From an uncultured Verrucomicrobiales bacterium (lineage in GTDB: Bacteria > Verrucomicrobiota > Verrucomicrobiia > Verrucomicrobiales > Akkermansiaceae), in assembly GCA_937958875.1 (NCBI GenBank), contig CALGMJ010000011.1:1-64000 (forward strand): 64,000 bases of DNA, given 5' to 3'. Shown one piece after another: positions 1 through 8,669 of this stretch (the stretch's first letter is position 1; each line of letters opens with the position of its first letter). The position numbers were made by a program, and so were the translations under genes. The notes beneath the pieces were generated by a model. It was not told the origin of the DNA, searched no databases, and saw only the letters and a list, made by a program, of their open reading frames with translations.

Positions 1-10
1 GGGCATTTTA

Positions 11-1159
11 GTGCTCAAGGAAGGTACTCACGAGCGACATTGGGTAATTCCCCCCATGGTTAAAAACCTCGATTTCACCTTAGGGTTTAGCTCGTCAATG
101 AAACCGCTCCCTCAGGACGGTTTAGTTAAACAAAGAACCCCCTCCTCAGTCATGAATCCACGCCCCCGTCTGATTATTCCTGAAAAAAATTTACCGGCCG
201 TGTCCCAATTCCCAGGGCACCAGCGCCAACTGCTGACCCCGGCTGCAGACGTTCCAAAAATCAGAAGACAGACTCAGCCCACACCAACATCCTCTTTTCC
301 TACCAGCCCGACTCCAGTAGCCACCGCCCCACGCTACGCCTGCCACCAGAAAATCGGCAGTGGAAATACCGCGACAGTTTATCTCGCTTCCGACTACCAC
401 GAGCAGCGCCCTGTCGCAATCAAGCGATTTTCACCAGATCTTCACCCGGACATTCTCCCCGATCATCTCTCAGAGTTAACGGCTATTTCTCGCCTAGATA
501 ACAATCATGTTGTGCGCACCTTTGATCATGGGGCGGACTGTAACGGTCACTTCCTTATCATGGAACTGATCGAGGGGTTAGACCTCAAGACTTCTGTTCG
601 TCATCAAGCTCCACACATGCCGAATTTCTTCGATTTCGCCCTCCAGAGCCTCGAAGGACTGCGCGCGATCCATGAAGTGGGCCTTCTCCACCTCGATCTC
701 AAGCCATCGAATATCATGCTTTCACGGAAGCTCTCGACGGAAGATGCCACGGTGAAAATCATCGATCTCGGTCAGGCAAAACTCATCCAAGACGCGCAAA
801 ATACAGAAACATCCAGCGGTACTCATAGCTCGATTCACTTCTCAGCACCTGAGCAACTGCGCTGCGAAGAAATAAGCCAGAGTACCGACCTCTACTCCCT
901 CGGCTGTATTTTCTACTGGAGCCTTACTGGGCGGCATCCATTTGAGGGTGATAATGTGATGCATATCATGGCGGCTCATCTTCAGCACTTTGTCGAACCT
1001 CTTAGTTCGCTTAACCCTGAGATCCCTCAGTGGCTTTCAGACTGGGTCATGAAACTCATCGACCTAAATCCCGCTGACCGCCCCCAAAGCCCTGAGGAAG
1101 CGACAGCAACCTTAAGAGCAGGCCTCACCCAAGAGGCTCTCACTCAGCAGAGCGCATAG
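11..1159 (+). CDS. Serine/threonine protein kinase (start may lie upstream of window)
   Basis: Hanks-type protein kinase that should phosphorylate Ser/Thr on partner proteins. Counting from the GTG at 11, a proline-rich extension of about 110 residues precedes the kinase domain. The glycine-rich loop GSGNTATVYL is near residue 116, the ATP-binding lysine (VAIK) at 138, the catalytic loop HLDLKPSN with Asp229, the metal-binding DLG (in place of DFG) at 252 and the APE motif at about 280. The HRD arginine is replaced by leucine, so it is a non-RD kinase. No transmembrane segment or C-terminal sensor follows, so it is probably cytoplasmic. The frame is open to base 2, so the gene may begin before the window; in-frame ATGs at 56 and 98 are alternatives. 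The substrate cannot be read from the context. Confidence 0.88.
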   Translation: MLKEGTHERHWVIPPMVKNLDFTLGFSSSMKPLPQDGLVKQRTPSSVMNPRPRLIIPEKNLPAVSQFPGHQRQLLTPAADVPKIRRQTQPTPTSSFPTSPTPVATAPRYACHQKIGSGNTATVYLASDYHEQRPVAIKRFSPDLHPDILPDHLSELTAISRLDNNHVVRTFDHGADCNGHFLIMELIEGLDLKTSVRHQAPHMPNFFDFALQSLEGLRAIHEVGLLHLDLKPSNIMLSRKLSTEDATVKIIDLGQAKLIQDAQNTETSSGTHSSIHFSAPEQLRCEEISQSTDLYSLGCIFYWSLTGRHPFEGDNVMHIMAAHLQHFVEPLSSLNPEIPQWLSDWVMKLIDLNPADRPQSPEEATATLRAGLTQEALTQQSA

Positions 1160-1166
1160 AAAAAGA

Positions 1167-2687
1167 TCACCCCAGATCAAGCGCACGAGCTAAAGCTCCA
1201 AGAATCACTTCCCCCTCTTCTATTCCTACAGAGAGACGAAGAAGATTCGGGGAAACACCACAGGCCTCTGCCCAGTCCAGCTCAAAGTAATGTGCTAGCA
1301 TCGTATACGGGCTCGCGAGTGAAAATTCAGTCCCCAAGCTCGGCCCTTTACAAAGCTGAAGAGCATCATAAACCCGCGGCATCTTGCGCGGCTGCTTTAA
1401 AGTAAAAGAAATAAGCCCACCGTAGCCGCCATCCTCACGGCGAATCGCCTGATATTCGTGAGGAGTGACAAATTTTGGATACCAGACGCGCCCCACTGCT
1501 GGATGCTCCGCCAGATAATCAGCGATCAGCTCGCCATTTTCATTCGATCGGCGGACTCGCTCCGGGTAGTCACGCATATTTTCGATGAGCTTCTTAACAT
1601 CCCCTTTATAAAGCCGGCACCCCTCCTGGCAGGCATCTGCCAGAAAACTACGGAAATCCTGAGCCCAGGGAGAATCCTCATTCACCGTCACCATTCCTGC
1701 ACAGACATCTCCTTTTCCTGAGATCCACTTTGTCAGCGAAGTCGTGACTAGATCTGCATACTGCATGACATCGACATTGATGGAACTCGCTACGGTATCA
1801 TCGACAACCAAGGGAACTCCACCACTCTTACAAGCCTCTGCCACACGGGGAAGATTCGCACAGCGCAGGAGCGGATTACTCGGAACCTCGCAGAACACCG
1901 CCGCAAATTCCCCCTCCTGAATACGACGCACTGCCGCATCAAAATCCTCCCCCTCCGTTTCATAAAGAAAGACTACTCCACTGCCAAATTTCTCCTGCAC
2001 CTTCAGTCCATCCACGTAGGGGAATTCTAGCTGGAGCGTCTTCTTTCCTGGTGACTGGTTCATCACCGCTCGATAAGCAGTGTAAATAGCAGCCATGCCG
2101 GACTCAAAAACGAAGTGATCATCGAGAGCCGCACCTGTACTTTCTGCAAGATGCTGGCGTAAAATCACACTCGAAACGCCCTCACACTCCCGCTCATTTA
2201 AAAGATCCTCCGCCTGGCGACTACTCACAATCTCCCCCGTGTGACGCCAATACTCCATCGCAATTCCATAGGCCTCCTCAGGCACGATGAGCGCCTGAAG
2301 TCCATCATCATAACTCGTGATCCGGGTAGCGACATTATGGTGACGTTCAACGTAGCGCTGAGCACGCTGAGCAGGTCCCTTTCCTGGAAAAATAACCGCT
2401 CTTTTCCCAGTCTCGGCCACCTCCTGGCTCGCCTTTGCGAATAGCCGTTTCACTAAAGGATGGAGAAAAAAACGAGGATACCCAGTTTCTAACTTCTTCA
2501 TCACTCGATCACGCCCTTCCTCATAGCCAATCACCGAATCCCAAGTCGGCAGTGACACCGCGCAGGCGTGAGAGCTATCCGGCAGCGGACGACCTAATGT
2601 CTCTTCCTGCCAAAAGGGCGCTTTTAGGAGATCTTGCACGGCCAAGTTCCTGCACTCTTGAGACACTTTTCGCAAGCCTGAGACCAA
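1167..2687 (-). CDS. Cystathionine gamma-synthase-like PLP enzyme, long form
   Basis: PLP-dependent enzyme of the Cys/Met metabolism family, which catalyses gamma-replacement or elimination on O-acylhomoserines. At 506 residues it is about 120 longer than ordinary MetB (about 380-400). The N-terminal part has SLPTWDSVIGYEEG near residues 45-60, which resembles the extension of fungal cystathionine gamma-synthases (from memory of that family). The fold-type-I core follows, with the Schiff-base lysine in SLTKWISGKGD near residue 320 and a VVDDTVAS stretch before it. The only start in frame is TTG at 2687 because a stop lies shortly upstream. It converges on the kinase gene with a 7-bp gap and is divergent from rplM. 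The family is secure; the exact reaction is inferred. Confidence 0.8.
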   Translation of the reverse strand: MVSGLRKVSQECRNLAVQDLLKAPFWQEETLGRPLPDSSHACAVSLPTWDSVIGYEEGRDRVMKKLETGYPRFFLHPLVKRLFAKASQEVAETGKRAVIFPGKGPAQRAQRYVERHHNVATRITSYDDGLQALIVPEEAYGIAMEYWRHTGEIVSSRQAEDLLNERECEGVSSVILRQHLAESTGAALDDHFVFESGMAAIYTAYRAVMNQSPGKKTLQLEFPYVDGLKVQEKFGSGVVFLYETEGEDFDAAVRRIQEGEFAAVFCEVPSNPLLRCANLPRVAEACKSGGVPLVVDDTVASSINVDVMQYADLVTTSLTKWISGKGDVCAGMVTVNEDSPWAQDFRSFLADACQEGCRLYKGDVKKLIENMRDYPERVRRSNENGELIADYLAEHPAVGRVWYPKFVTPHEYQAIRREDGGYGGLISFTLKQPRKMPRVYDALQLCKGPSLGTEFSLASPYTMLAHYFELDWAEACGVSPNLLRLSVGIEEGEVILGALARALDLG

Positions 2688-2699
2688 GCAATAATTGCA

Positions 2700-2728
2700 T
2701 TGACAGCCTCAACTCCGAATCCTAGCGT
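2700..2728 (+). promoter_or_regulatory. Candidate sigma-70 promoter of rplM-rpsI
   Basis: A perfect TTGACA at 2700-2705 is followed, after 17 bp, by TAGCGT at 2723-2728, which keeps the key T-A....T of a -10 box. It lies in the short divergent gap ahead of rplM. Transcription would begin near 2735, just before a perfect hairpin. Confidence 0.5.
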
Positions 2729-2742
2729 CCGCCTCCCTTCAA

Positions 2743-2766
2743 GTTCTAGGTATTTCCGCCTAGAAC
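2743..2766 (+). promoter_or_regulatory. 5'-UTR hairpin ahead of rplM
   Basis: GTTCTAGG (2743-2750) and CCTAGAAC (2759-2766) form a perfect 8-bp stem with an 8-nt loop, ending 18 nt before the rplM ATG. It is not followed by a T-run, so it is not a normal terminator. It may stabilise the mRNA 5' end or be a ribosomal-protein autoregulatory site; the function is inferred. Confidence 0.45.
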
Positions 2767-2784
2767 CAACGGAACCCAACTAAC

Positions 2785-3219
2785 ATGAACCAAAAAACGT
2801 TCTCAGCAAAACCAGCTGACGTCGAGCGCAAGTGGCACATCATTGATGCCAAGGGCCAGATCGTCGGGAAAGTCGCTGTCGAGGCCGCTCGCCTCCTCCG
2901 TGGTAAGCATAAGCCTACCTTCACTCCACACATTGATACCGGTGACTTCGTCGTCATCATCAATGCTGATCAGGCTGTTTTCTCCGGCCGTAAGGAAGAG
3001 CACAAGATCTACGCTCGTCACTCCGGCTACGTCGGTGGTCAGACCATCGAGACTCCTAAGAAAGTCCGTGAGCGTCGCCCTGAGTATATCCTTGAGTGGG
3101 CTGTCAAAGGCATGGTCCCCAAGAACAAGCTTGGCGCTGCCCAGATGAAGAAGCTCAATGTCTATGCTGGCACCGAGCACCCACACGAAGCCCAGAAGCC
3201 TGAGCCCTACGCTCTCTAA
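2785..3219 (+). CDS. rplM: 50S ribosomal protein L13
   Basis: L13 is a primary binder of 23S rRNA domain II and is needed early in large-subunit assembly. The 144-residue length matches bacterial L13. Recognisable segments are [15 protein letters not shown] near residue 16, [10 protein letters not shown] near 53, HSGYVGG near 80, and [12 protein letters not shown] near 109. It heads the usual rplM-rpsI operon, 21 bp before rpsI. No Shine-Dalgarno motif precedes the ATG. A promoter and a hairpin lie directly upstream. Confidence 0.98.
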   Translation: MNQKTFSAKPADVERKWHIIDAKGQIVGKVAVEAARLLRGKHKPTFTPHIDTGDFVVIINADQAVFSGRKEEHKIYARHSGYVGGQTIETPKKVRERRPEYILEWAVKGMVPKNKLGAAQMKKLNVYAGTEHPHEAQKPEPYAL

Positions 3220-3240
3220 TCCTTTTCCATCTTTTCTAAA

Positions 3241-3630
3241 ATGAGCGAAACTTACACCGCTACCGGACGCCGCAAAACTGCTGTGGCACGCGCATGGCTC
3301 ACCGCCGGAACTGGCGTGATCACCATCAATAACGAGCCTTTCGAAGAGGTTCTCACTACCCTGACTCTCCAAGGACAGCTCCTCGAGCCCCTTCAGGAAA
3401 CAAACCTGAAGAACAAGTTCGACGTCCGCGTCATCACTAAAGGTGGTGGACTTCACGGCCAGGCTGACGCCGCTAAGCTCGCAATCGCTCGTGCACTTCT
3501 GCTGCACGACGCTGAGCTTCGCCCCGTCCTGAAGGCTGCCGGTCACCTCACTCGTGACTCCCGCGCGAAGGAGCGCAAGAAGCCTGGTCAGCCAGGTGCA
3601 CGTAAGCGCTTCCAGTTCTCTAAGCGTTAA
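3241..3630 (+). CDS. rpsI: 30S ribosomal protein S9
   Basis: S9 is a small-subunit head protein whose C-terminal tail reaches the P-site tRNA. The 129-residue product has the N-terminal TGRRKTAVARAWL, the central GGGLHGQADAAKLAIARAL (about residues 67-85) and the conserved C-terminal RKRFQFSKR with terminal Lys-Arg. It is cotranscribed with rplM, and a strong intrinsic terminator follows. No Shine-Dalgarno motif is visible before the ATG. Confidence 0.98.
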   Translation: MSETYTATGRRKTAVARAWLTAGTGVITINNEPFEEVLTTLTLQGQLLEPLQETNLKNKFDVRVITKGGGLHGQADAAKLAIARALLLHDAELRPVLKAAGHLTRDSRAKERKKPGQPGARKRFQFSKR

Positions 3631-3660
3631 TCTGCTGGAGTTACGGAACTCTTTTTTACA

Positions 3661-3702
3661 CAGCCGCGATTCCCACTTTTTACAGTGGGTCGCGGCTGTT
3701 TT
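3661..3702 (+). terminator. Intrinsic terminator of rplM-rpsI
   Basis: CAGCCGCGA (3661-3669) pairs with TCGCGGCTG (3690-3698). An inner CCCACT/AGTGGG stem extends the hairpin, and TTTT follows. It lies 30 bp after the rpsI stop and 18 bp before the next gene. Confidence 0.9.
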
Positions 3703-3720
3703 CTTGCCTAAAGTTCCGCC

Positions 3721-4485
3721 ATGAAATTGATCTCTTGGAACGTGAATGGCCTGCGAGCCGTCTTGAAGAAAAACTTCACCGAATTTGTCCTCGAACACGA
3801 TCCCGACATCCTCTGCTTACAGGAAACTAAAGCGCGTCCAGAGCAGGTCGAACTCCCGCTGGAATTAGGCCACTACAAGACATTCTGGAATTCTGCGGAA
3901 AAAGCAGGCTACTCAGGGACCGCCATCTTTTCAAAAGAAGCTCCCCTCAGTGAGCGCTATGGCATCGGCGCAGAAGAACACGACAAGGAAGGCCGCGTTA
4001 TCACGCTCGAATTTGATTCCTTCTTCATTGTCACCGTCTACACCCCCAACTCTCAAAATGAGCTCAAACGTCTCCCGTATCGCATGAGTTGGGACGAAGC
4101 ATTTTTAAGCTTCGTAAAATCACTCGAGAGCGAAGGTAAACCTGTCTTTTTCAGTGGCGACCTGAATGTCGCACATACCGAGATCGATCTCGCCCGCCCA
4201 AAAGCGAATCGTAAAAGCGCCGGATTCAGCGATGAAGAACGAGCCGGGTTCGACAACATCGTAAGCGCTGGATTTACCGACACTTTCCGGCATTTCCATC
4301 CTGAAACGACCGAAGCCTATTCATGGTGGAGTTACCGCGGCGGAGCCCGGGCAAAGAACGTAGGCTGGAGAATCGACTACTGGTGTTGCTCTCCTGAACT
4401 TACGGAGAGCTTAACTTCAGCGAGTATCCTCGCCGACGTGATGGGCTCAGATCATTGCCCCGTGGAGATTGAAATCTCCACCTAA
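3721..4485 (+). CDS. xth: Exodeoxyribonuclease III / AP endonuclease
   Basis: ExoIII-family endonuclease/exonuclease/phosphatase fold enzyme that cleaves 5' to abasic sites and removes 3' blocking groups in base-excision repair. The 254 residues fit the family. It begins SWNVNGLRA (residues 5-13), then LCLQETKA with the metal-binding Glu near 38, a YTPNSQ segment near 105, the catalytic GDLNVAH near 148 and the C-terminal [11 protein letters not shown] with the essential Asp-His pair. It converges on nuoC with only 6 bp between the stops. It stands alone after the rpsI terminator. Confidence 0.93.
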   Translation: MKLISWNVNGLRAVLKKNFTEFVLEHDPDILCLQETKARPEQVELPLELGHYKTFWNSAEKAGYSGTAIFSKEAPLSERYGIGAEEHDKEGRVITLEFDSFFIVTVYTPNSQNELKRLPYRMSWDEAFLSFVKSLESEGKPVFFSGDLNVAHTEIDLARPKANRKSAGFSDEERAGFDNIVSAGFTDTFRHFHPETTEAYSWWSYRGGARAKNVGWRIDYWCCSPELTESLTSASILADVMGSDHCPVEIEIST

Positions 4486-4491
4486 AGATTA

Positions 4492-5034
4492 TTAACTCTC
4501 GCCTTTTGCTCTTGGCTCACCGTTCTCACGAGTGGAGCCAGGGCTGGTCACAAAAGGACCACCCTCCAAAGGAGCGATTCCAGAAAACGCGACATCAGGC
4601 ATCTCACTTTCTTTACCAGCAAGGGGAAAATCTTTGCGCAGTGGGAAGTAAGGAAATCCTTCCCACATTAGAATGCGCTCCATCTGCGGATGACCCGCAA
4701 ACTTGATGCCCATCATGTCATAAACTTCACGTTCGTGCCAGTTGGCCGTTTTCCAAATACCACATGCGGTAGGCACTTCTTCATCTTCAGCTACCTTGGA
4801 CTTGATCCGCAAATGCTTAGAGTCATCTAAAGTCGCGAGTTCATAAACCATCTCAAACCGAGGCTCTTCACCCATATGATCAAGACTGGAAACATCATGA
4901 AGAAGCTCGTAACCAAGCTCAGATTGACATTTTTTCAACACCGACTCCAATTCCGCGAGAGGCACAGAAATCGTCGTTTCACCGCGAAATTCAACAGATT
5001 GCTCGATTCCGAGAGCTTTTAAATCTTCAGTCAT
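4492..5034 (-). CDS. nuoC: NADH-quinone oxidoreductase subunit C
   Basis: NuoC (30-kDa subunit) belongs to the peripheral arm of complex I, next to NuoB and NuoD. The product is 180 residues. The signature WHEREVYDMMGIKFAGHP (about residues 98-115) and RILMWEGFPYFPLRKDFPL are diagnostic. It follows nuoB with 6 bp between them, so the pair is one transcript. No nuoD or other complex I gene follows; the next gene is xth on the other strand, so the rest of the complex must be encoded elsewhere. Confidence 0.94.
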   Translation of the reverse strand: MTEDLKALGIEQSVEFRGETTISVPLAELESVLKKCQSELGYELLHDVSSLDHMGEEPRFEMVYELATLDDSKHLRIKSKVAEDEEVPTACGIWKTANWHEREVYDMMGIKFAGHPQMERILMWEGFPYFPLRKDFPLAGKESEMPDVAFSGIAPLEGGPFVTSPGSTRENGEPRAKGES

Positions 5035-5040
5035 GGGTCC

Positions 5041-5571
5041 TTATGCTTCTACAGGTTCTGCTTTCTGAGCCTTGAATGATTCCTCTTGATCGATTTTCTC
5101 CTGCAACTTCATGAGCCCTTCGATGAGAGCCTCAGGACGTGGAGGACATCCAGAAATGTAAACATCGACTGGAATGAGACGATCAATCCCCTGAAGCACC
5201 GCGTAGCTGCGATACATGCCACCACTTGAGGCACAGGCACCCATAGCGATACACCACTTCGGCTCCGGCATCTGATCCCAAATTCGCTTCACCGCGAGCG
5301 CCATTTTATAAGTCACCGTGCCTGCTACAATCATGACATCAGCCTGACGTGGAGAGAAACGCATCACCTCAGCACCAAAGCGGGAGATATCGAAACGAGA
5401 AGAGGCGGTAGCCATCAGCTCGATCGCACAACACGCCAAGCCCATTGGCATTGGCCAGAGCGAGTTCTTTCGCATCCAGTTAATCGCGGCGTCCAAACGC
5501 GTAAAAATGACATTGCCTTCGATCTTAGAATCGTAAGCGGTGTGTGAGACAACAGAGTTGGTAGCTTCCAT
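5041..5571 (-). CDS. nuoB: NADH-quinone oxidoreductase subunit B
   Basis: NuoB carries the terminal 4Fe-4S cluster N2, which passes electrons to quinone. The 176-residue protein has the tandem cysteines LACC at residues 47-48, then [11 protein letters not shown] and [15 protein letters not shown], giving all four cluster ligands. It is first in a two-gene nuoB-nuoC unit. Upstream on the same strand lies tRNA-Gln rather than nuoA, which is unusual because bacterial nuo genes commonly start with nuoA. Confidence 0.96.
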   Translation of the reverse strand: MEATNSVVSHTAYDSKIEGNVIFTRLDAAINWMRKNSLWPMPMGLACCAIELMATASSRFDISRFGAEVMRFSPRQADVMIVAGTVTYKMALAVKRIWDQMPEPKWCIAMGACASSGGMYRSYAVLQGIDRLIPVDVYISGCPPRPEALIEGLMKLQEKIDQEESFKAQKAEPVEA

Positions 5572-5657
5572 GGCGACAGGCGGAGAATACCTCGACGAGC
5601 GCGGGTCTCAACCACTTTGTGAAACTTTTCACAAACTTTGACTTTAGGCCAGAAGCT

Positions 5658-5684
5658 AAAAAAGCCCCGATAGAATCGGGGCTT
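5658..5684 (-). terminator. Terminator after tRNA-Gln
   Basis: AAGCCCCGAT (5662-5671) and ATCGGGGCTT (5675-5684) form a 10-bp stem. Read on the minus strand it is followed by six T (A-run at 5658-5663). It sits 15 bp beyond the tRNA 3' end and separates it from nuoB. Confidence 0.85.
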
Positions 5685-5699
5685 CCTCAGAGAAAGGAG

Positions 5700-5774
5700 T
5701 GGTAGTCCTACTAGGACTCGAACCTAGAAATACTGAACCAAAATCAGGTGTGTTACCAATTACACTATAGGACT
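5700..5774 (-). tRNA. tRNA-Gln (anticodon TTG)
   Basis: Read on the minus strand, AGTCCTA (5' acceptor) pairs with TAGGACT. The D-arm contains AATTGGTA, the anticodon loop is TTTTGGT with TTG at positions 34-36, and the T-arm is CTAGGTTCGAGTCCTAG. The 3' CCA is encoded (5700-5702). All four arms can be drawn, with a mismatch at the lowest pair of the anticodon stem. Confidence 0.93.
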
Positions 5775-5870
5775 GTAACTCCGTCTCCGGTGACAAACTT
5801 TCGTTCGCGCGGCGGAGAACTAAAGTAGCTCCAGATTTGATGCAATACCAAATTTTCATTTTTCTAATTT

Positions 5871-8441
5871 TTAGTCCCCCGTTCGATAGACGATCCCCCC
5901 ATCCTTCAGCTCGGCAATAATGATGTCTCCTTCACTAAATTTCCCTTCCAAGATTTCCAAGCTGAGGGCATCGAGAAGGTGGTTCTGGATGGCTCGCTTT
6001 AAAGGACGAGCTCCAAAAATAGGATCGTAGCCTTGGTTTCCGATATATTCGACAACTTCGGGTGCTAACTTGAGGGTGAGCCCCTGCTTCGCTAAGCGCG
6101 CTTTGACACGCTCGAGTTGAAGTGAGACGATCCCCGCTAGCTCGGCACGATCGAGCCGGTCAAAGATGATTGTTTCATCAATACGATTGAGAAACTCGGG
6201 ACGAAAATGCGCTCTCAATGCTTCCGTCACTTTTACCTCTCGCTGTTCAGGATTCGATTCATCAATAATGAATTGGCTCCCGATATTTGAAGTCATGATG
6301 AGGACGGTATTTCGGAAATCTACCGTACGTCCCTGACCATCAGTGATACGTCCATCGTCAAGAACTTGGAGTAAGACATTGAAGACGTCAGGATGGGCTT
6401 TTTCGACTTCGTCGAAAAGCACGACTGAGTACGGTTTTCTTCTGACATGCTCACTCAGCTGCCCCCCTTGATCGTAGCCAACGTATCCGGGAGGCGCTCC
6501 GATGAGGCGTGAAACAGCATGTTTTTCCATATATTCCGACATATCGATTCGGATCATGGCGTCTTCAGAATCAAAGAGAAATTCCGCCAGTGCTTTTGAA
6601 AGCTCAGTCTTCCCCACCCCGGTAGGCCCGAGAAAGAGGAAGGAGCCGATGGGGCGATTTTCATCCTGAAGGCCAGCGCGAGCACGGCGGACGGCATTTG
6701 AAACAGCTTCGATGGCAGGGGTTTGACCAACGACTCGATCTTGAAGTCGCTCTTCCATACGCACGAGTTTCTCACGCTCACCTTCCTGCAGTCGGCTCAC
6801 AGGGATACCAGTCCAAGCCGCCACTACTTTTGCGATATCTTCCTCAGTGACCTCCTCTTTAAGCAGGCCGTCATCCTGCGATTTATGCGCAAGAGCTGCG
6901 TCGAGATTTCTCTCCGCCTCTGGGAGCGCTCCGTAGGTAATTTCAGAAGCACGCGTCAGATCTCCGAGACGCTTAGCCTGCTCAACCTCGGTGCGGAGAG
7001 AGTCGATCTCTTCCTGAAGAGACCGAAGTGAATCGATTGCTTCCTTTTCATTCCGCCAGCGAGCAACGAGAGAGGCGGACTCCTCTTTCACATTCGCCAT
7101 TTCCTCCAAGACCTTCGCAAGCCGTTTTGCTGAGGCTTCATCTGATTCTTTCTCAAGAGCCTGGCGTTCCATTTCGAGCTGAAGAATCTGGCGTTCAAGT
7201 TGGTCGATCTCGGTGGGCATGGAGTCCAGTTCGATCTTGAGACGTGAAGCAGCTTCATCGACAAGATCAACAGCCTTATCGGGAAGGAAACGATCTGAGA
7301 TGTAACGATCACTGAGAGTCGCTGCCGCGATAACGGCGCGATCCTGAATCCTTACTCCATGATGCAGCTCGTAGCGCTCTTTAAGGCCACGAAGAATGGC
7401 TACCGTGTCTTCTACCGAAGGCTCATCGACTTTAACTGGCTGAAAACGACGCTCCAAGGCGGCGTCCTTTTCGATGTATTGCCGGTATTCGTCGAGAGTG
7501 GTAGCTCCAATGGTGCGAAGCTCTCCACGCGCAAGCTGGGGCTTAAGAAGATTTGAGGCATCGACAGCCCCTTCACTCGCTCCAGCCCCCACAATAGTGT
7601 GAAGCTCATCAATGAAGAGGATAATCTCTCCCTGAGATTCAGTGACCTCTTTTAGAAAGGCCTTGAGGCGATCTTCGAATTCACCACGATACTTCGCTCC
7701 CGCAATCATCGCCCCTAAATCGACAGTGATCAGACGTTTATTTTTCATCGAGTCTGGCACGTCTCCGCTAACGATGCGACGAGCGAGCCCTTCCACGATG
7801 GCGGTCTTACCAGTGCCAGGTTCCCCTATGAGAACGGGATTATTCTTTGTCCGACGTGAGAGAACTTGAAGGATCCGACGAATTTCTTCATCTCGACCGA
7901 TGACCGGGTCGATTTTTCCCTCCCGAGCTTTCGCAGTCAGGTCTTGCCCATACTTTTCAAGCGTTTGGTATTTCTCTTCTGGATGATCATCGGTGACACG
8001 CTGAGAACCCCGAATCTCAGTCAGAGCACTTTCGAGAGACTTCAGACTCAGGCCATTTTCGACGAGAATCTTTCCCGCGGGGGAATCTGACCTCACAATT
8101 CCGATGAGGACGTGCTCGACGCTGAGAAAATCGTCCTGCATCTGCTCTCGGGCTTGCTCCGCCTCATCGAGAGCCTGTCTCAAGCCATAACTCATCTGCG
8201 GTTGAGAAACAGCTCCCTGAACTCGTGGCTCATTTTCTAAGGCTGAGGCAAGACTTGCCTTCAACTGAGTCAGCGGAACCTCTGCCCTCTCTAAAATCGG
8301 AACAACTATTCCCCCATCTTGCTGCAAAAGAGCGAGCAAAAGATGTGTTGTCCGTAATTCTGGATGAGCAGAACGTGTTGCGAGCTGTTGAGCTCTTTGG
8401 AGCCCTTCTTGTAACTTTGCGGTAAATTGATTTGATCCCAT
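5871..8441 (-). CDS. clpB: ATP-dependent disaggregase ClpB
   Basis: ClpB is a hexameric AAA+ chaperone that extracts polypeptides from aggregates together with DnaK. At 856 residues it has the full ClpB layout. An N-domain with a Clp-N repeat comes first. NBD1 has Walker [16 protein letters not shown] near residue 205 and Walker [11 protein letters not shown] coiled-coil middle domain (about 410-525) distinguishes ClpB from ClpA and ClpC. NBD2 has [16 protein letters not shown] near 605 and [15 protein letters not shown]. The ORF starts at an ATG without a Shine-Dalgarno motif. A good promoter lies 30 bp upstream, with a small palindrome over its -35 box; no CIRCE element is visible. Confidence 0.97.
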   Translation of the reverse strand: MGSNQFTAKLQEGLQRAQQLATRSAHPELRTTHLLLALLQQDGGIVVPILERAEVPLTQLKASLASALENEPRVQGAVSQPQMSYGLRQALDEAEQAREQMQDDFLSVEHVLIGIVRSDSPAGKILVENGLSLKSLESALTEIRGSQRVTDDHPEEKYQTLEKYGQDLTAKAREGKIDPVIGRDEEIRRILQVLSRRTKNNPVLIGEPGTGKTAIVEGLARRIVSGDVPDSMKNKRLITVDLGAMIAGAKYRGEFEDRLKAFLKEVTESQGEIILFIDELHTIVGAGASEGAVDASNLLKPQLARGELRTIGATTLDEYRQYIEKDAALERRFQPVKVDEPSVEDTVAILRGLKERYELHHGVRIQDRAVIAAATLSDRYISDRFLPDKAVDLVDEAASRLKIELDSMPTEIDQLERQILQLEMERQALEKESDEASAKRLAKVLEEMANVKEESASLVARWRNEKEAIDSLRSLQEEIDSLRTEVEQAKRLGDLTRASEITYGALPEAERNLDAALAHKSQDDGLLKEEVTEEDIAKVVAAWTGIPVSRLQEGEREKLVRMEERLQDRVVGQTPAIEAVSNAVRRARAGLQDENRPIGSFLFLGPTGVGKTELSKALAEFLFDSEDAMIRIDMSEYMEKHAVSRLIGAPPGYVGYDQGGQLSEHVRRKPYSVVLFDEVEKAHPDVFNVLLQVLDDGRITDGQGRTVDFRNTVLIMTSNIGSQFIIDESNPEQREVKVTEALRAHFRPEFLNRIDETIIFDRLDRAELAGIVSLQLERVKARLAKQGLTLKLAPEVVEYIGNQGYDPIFGARPLKRAIQNHLLDALSLEILEGKFSEGDIIIAELKDGGIVYRTGD

Positions 8442-8471
8442 ATTGAGTCGATTTTGTTACCTAATAAACGG

Positions 8472-8500
8472 ATCATAGAGATTTTTTGTTCACTAAACAA
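8472..8500 (-). promoter_or_regulatory. Candidate promoter of clpB with palindrome over the -35 box
   Basis: On the minus strand TTGTTT, a 17-bp spacer and TATGAT fit a sigma-70 promoter. TTGTT-N5-AACAA (8486-8500) is a perfect inverted repeat that covers the -35 element and could be an operator. It does not resemble CIRCE or a sigma-32 promoter. Confidence 0.55.
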
Positions 8501-8566
8501 TTTATTTCCTGATCTTAATTTCACTCCAATCGATTTCGCCCTATCCTATGGACCACAGAAACGAAC

Positions 8567-8596
8567 TTGGACCAAAGTTATGAAGTCCGCTATCCT
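8567..8596 (+). promoter_or_regulatory. Candidate promoter of the DUF1080 gene
   Basis: TTGGAC (8567-8572) and TATCCT (8591-8596) are separated by 18 bp. The ATG that begins the signal peptide is at 8670, which supports that start over the farther upstream in-frame ATG at 8454. Confidence 0.35.
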
Positions 8597-8669
8597 ATCG
8601 ACCTACGCGGCAACTCACCGCACTTTCACAACACACACAATCTCTCATTTTTTGAAGCTGACCGATCTA

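Noticed and set aside
2803-3798. 331-codon minus-strand ORF overlapping rplM and rpsI
   Set aside because: It lies antisense to two ribosomal protein genes and its sequence has no family features; a shadow of their codon bias.
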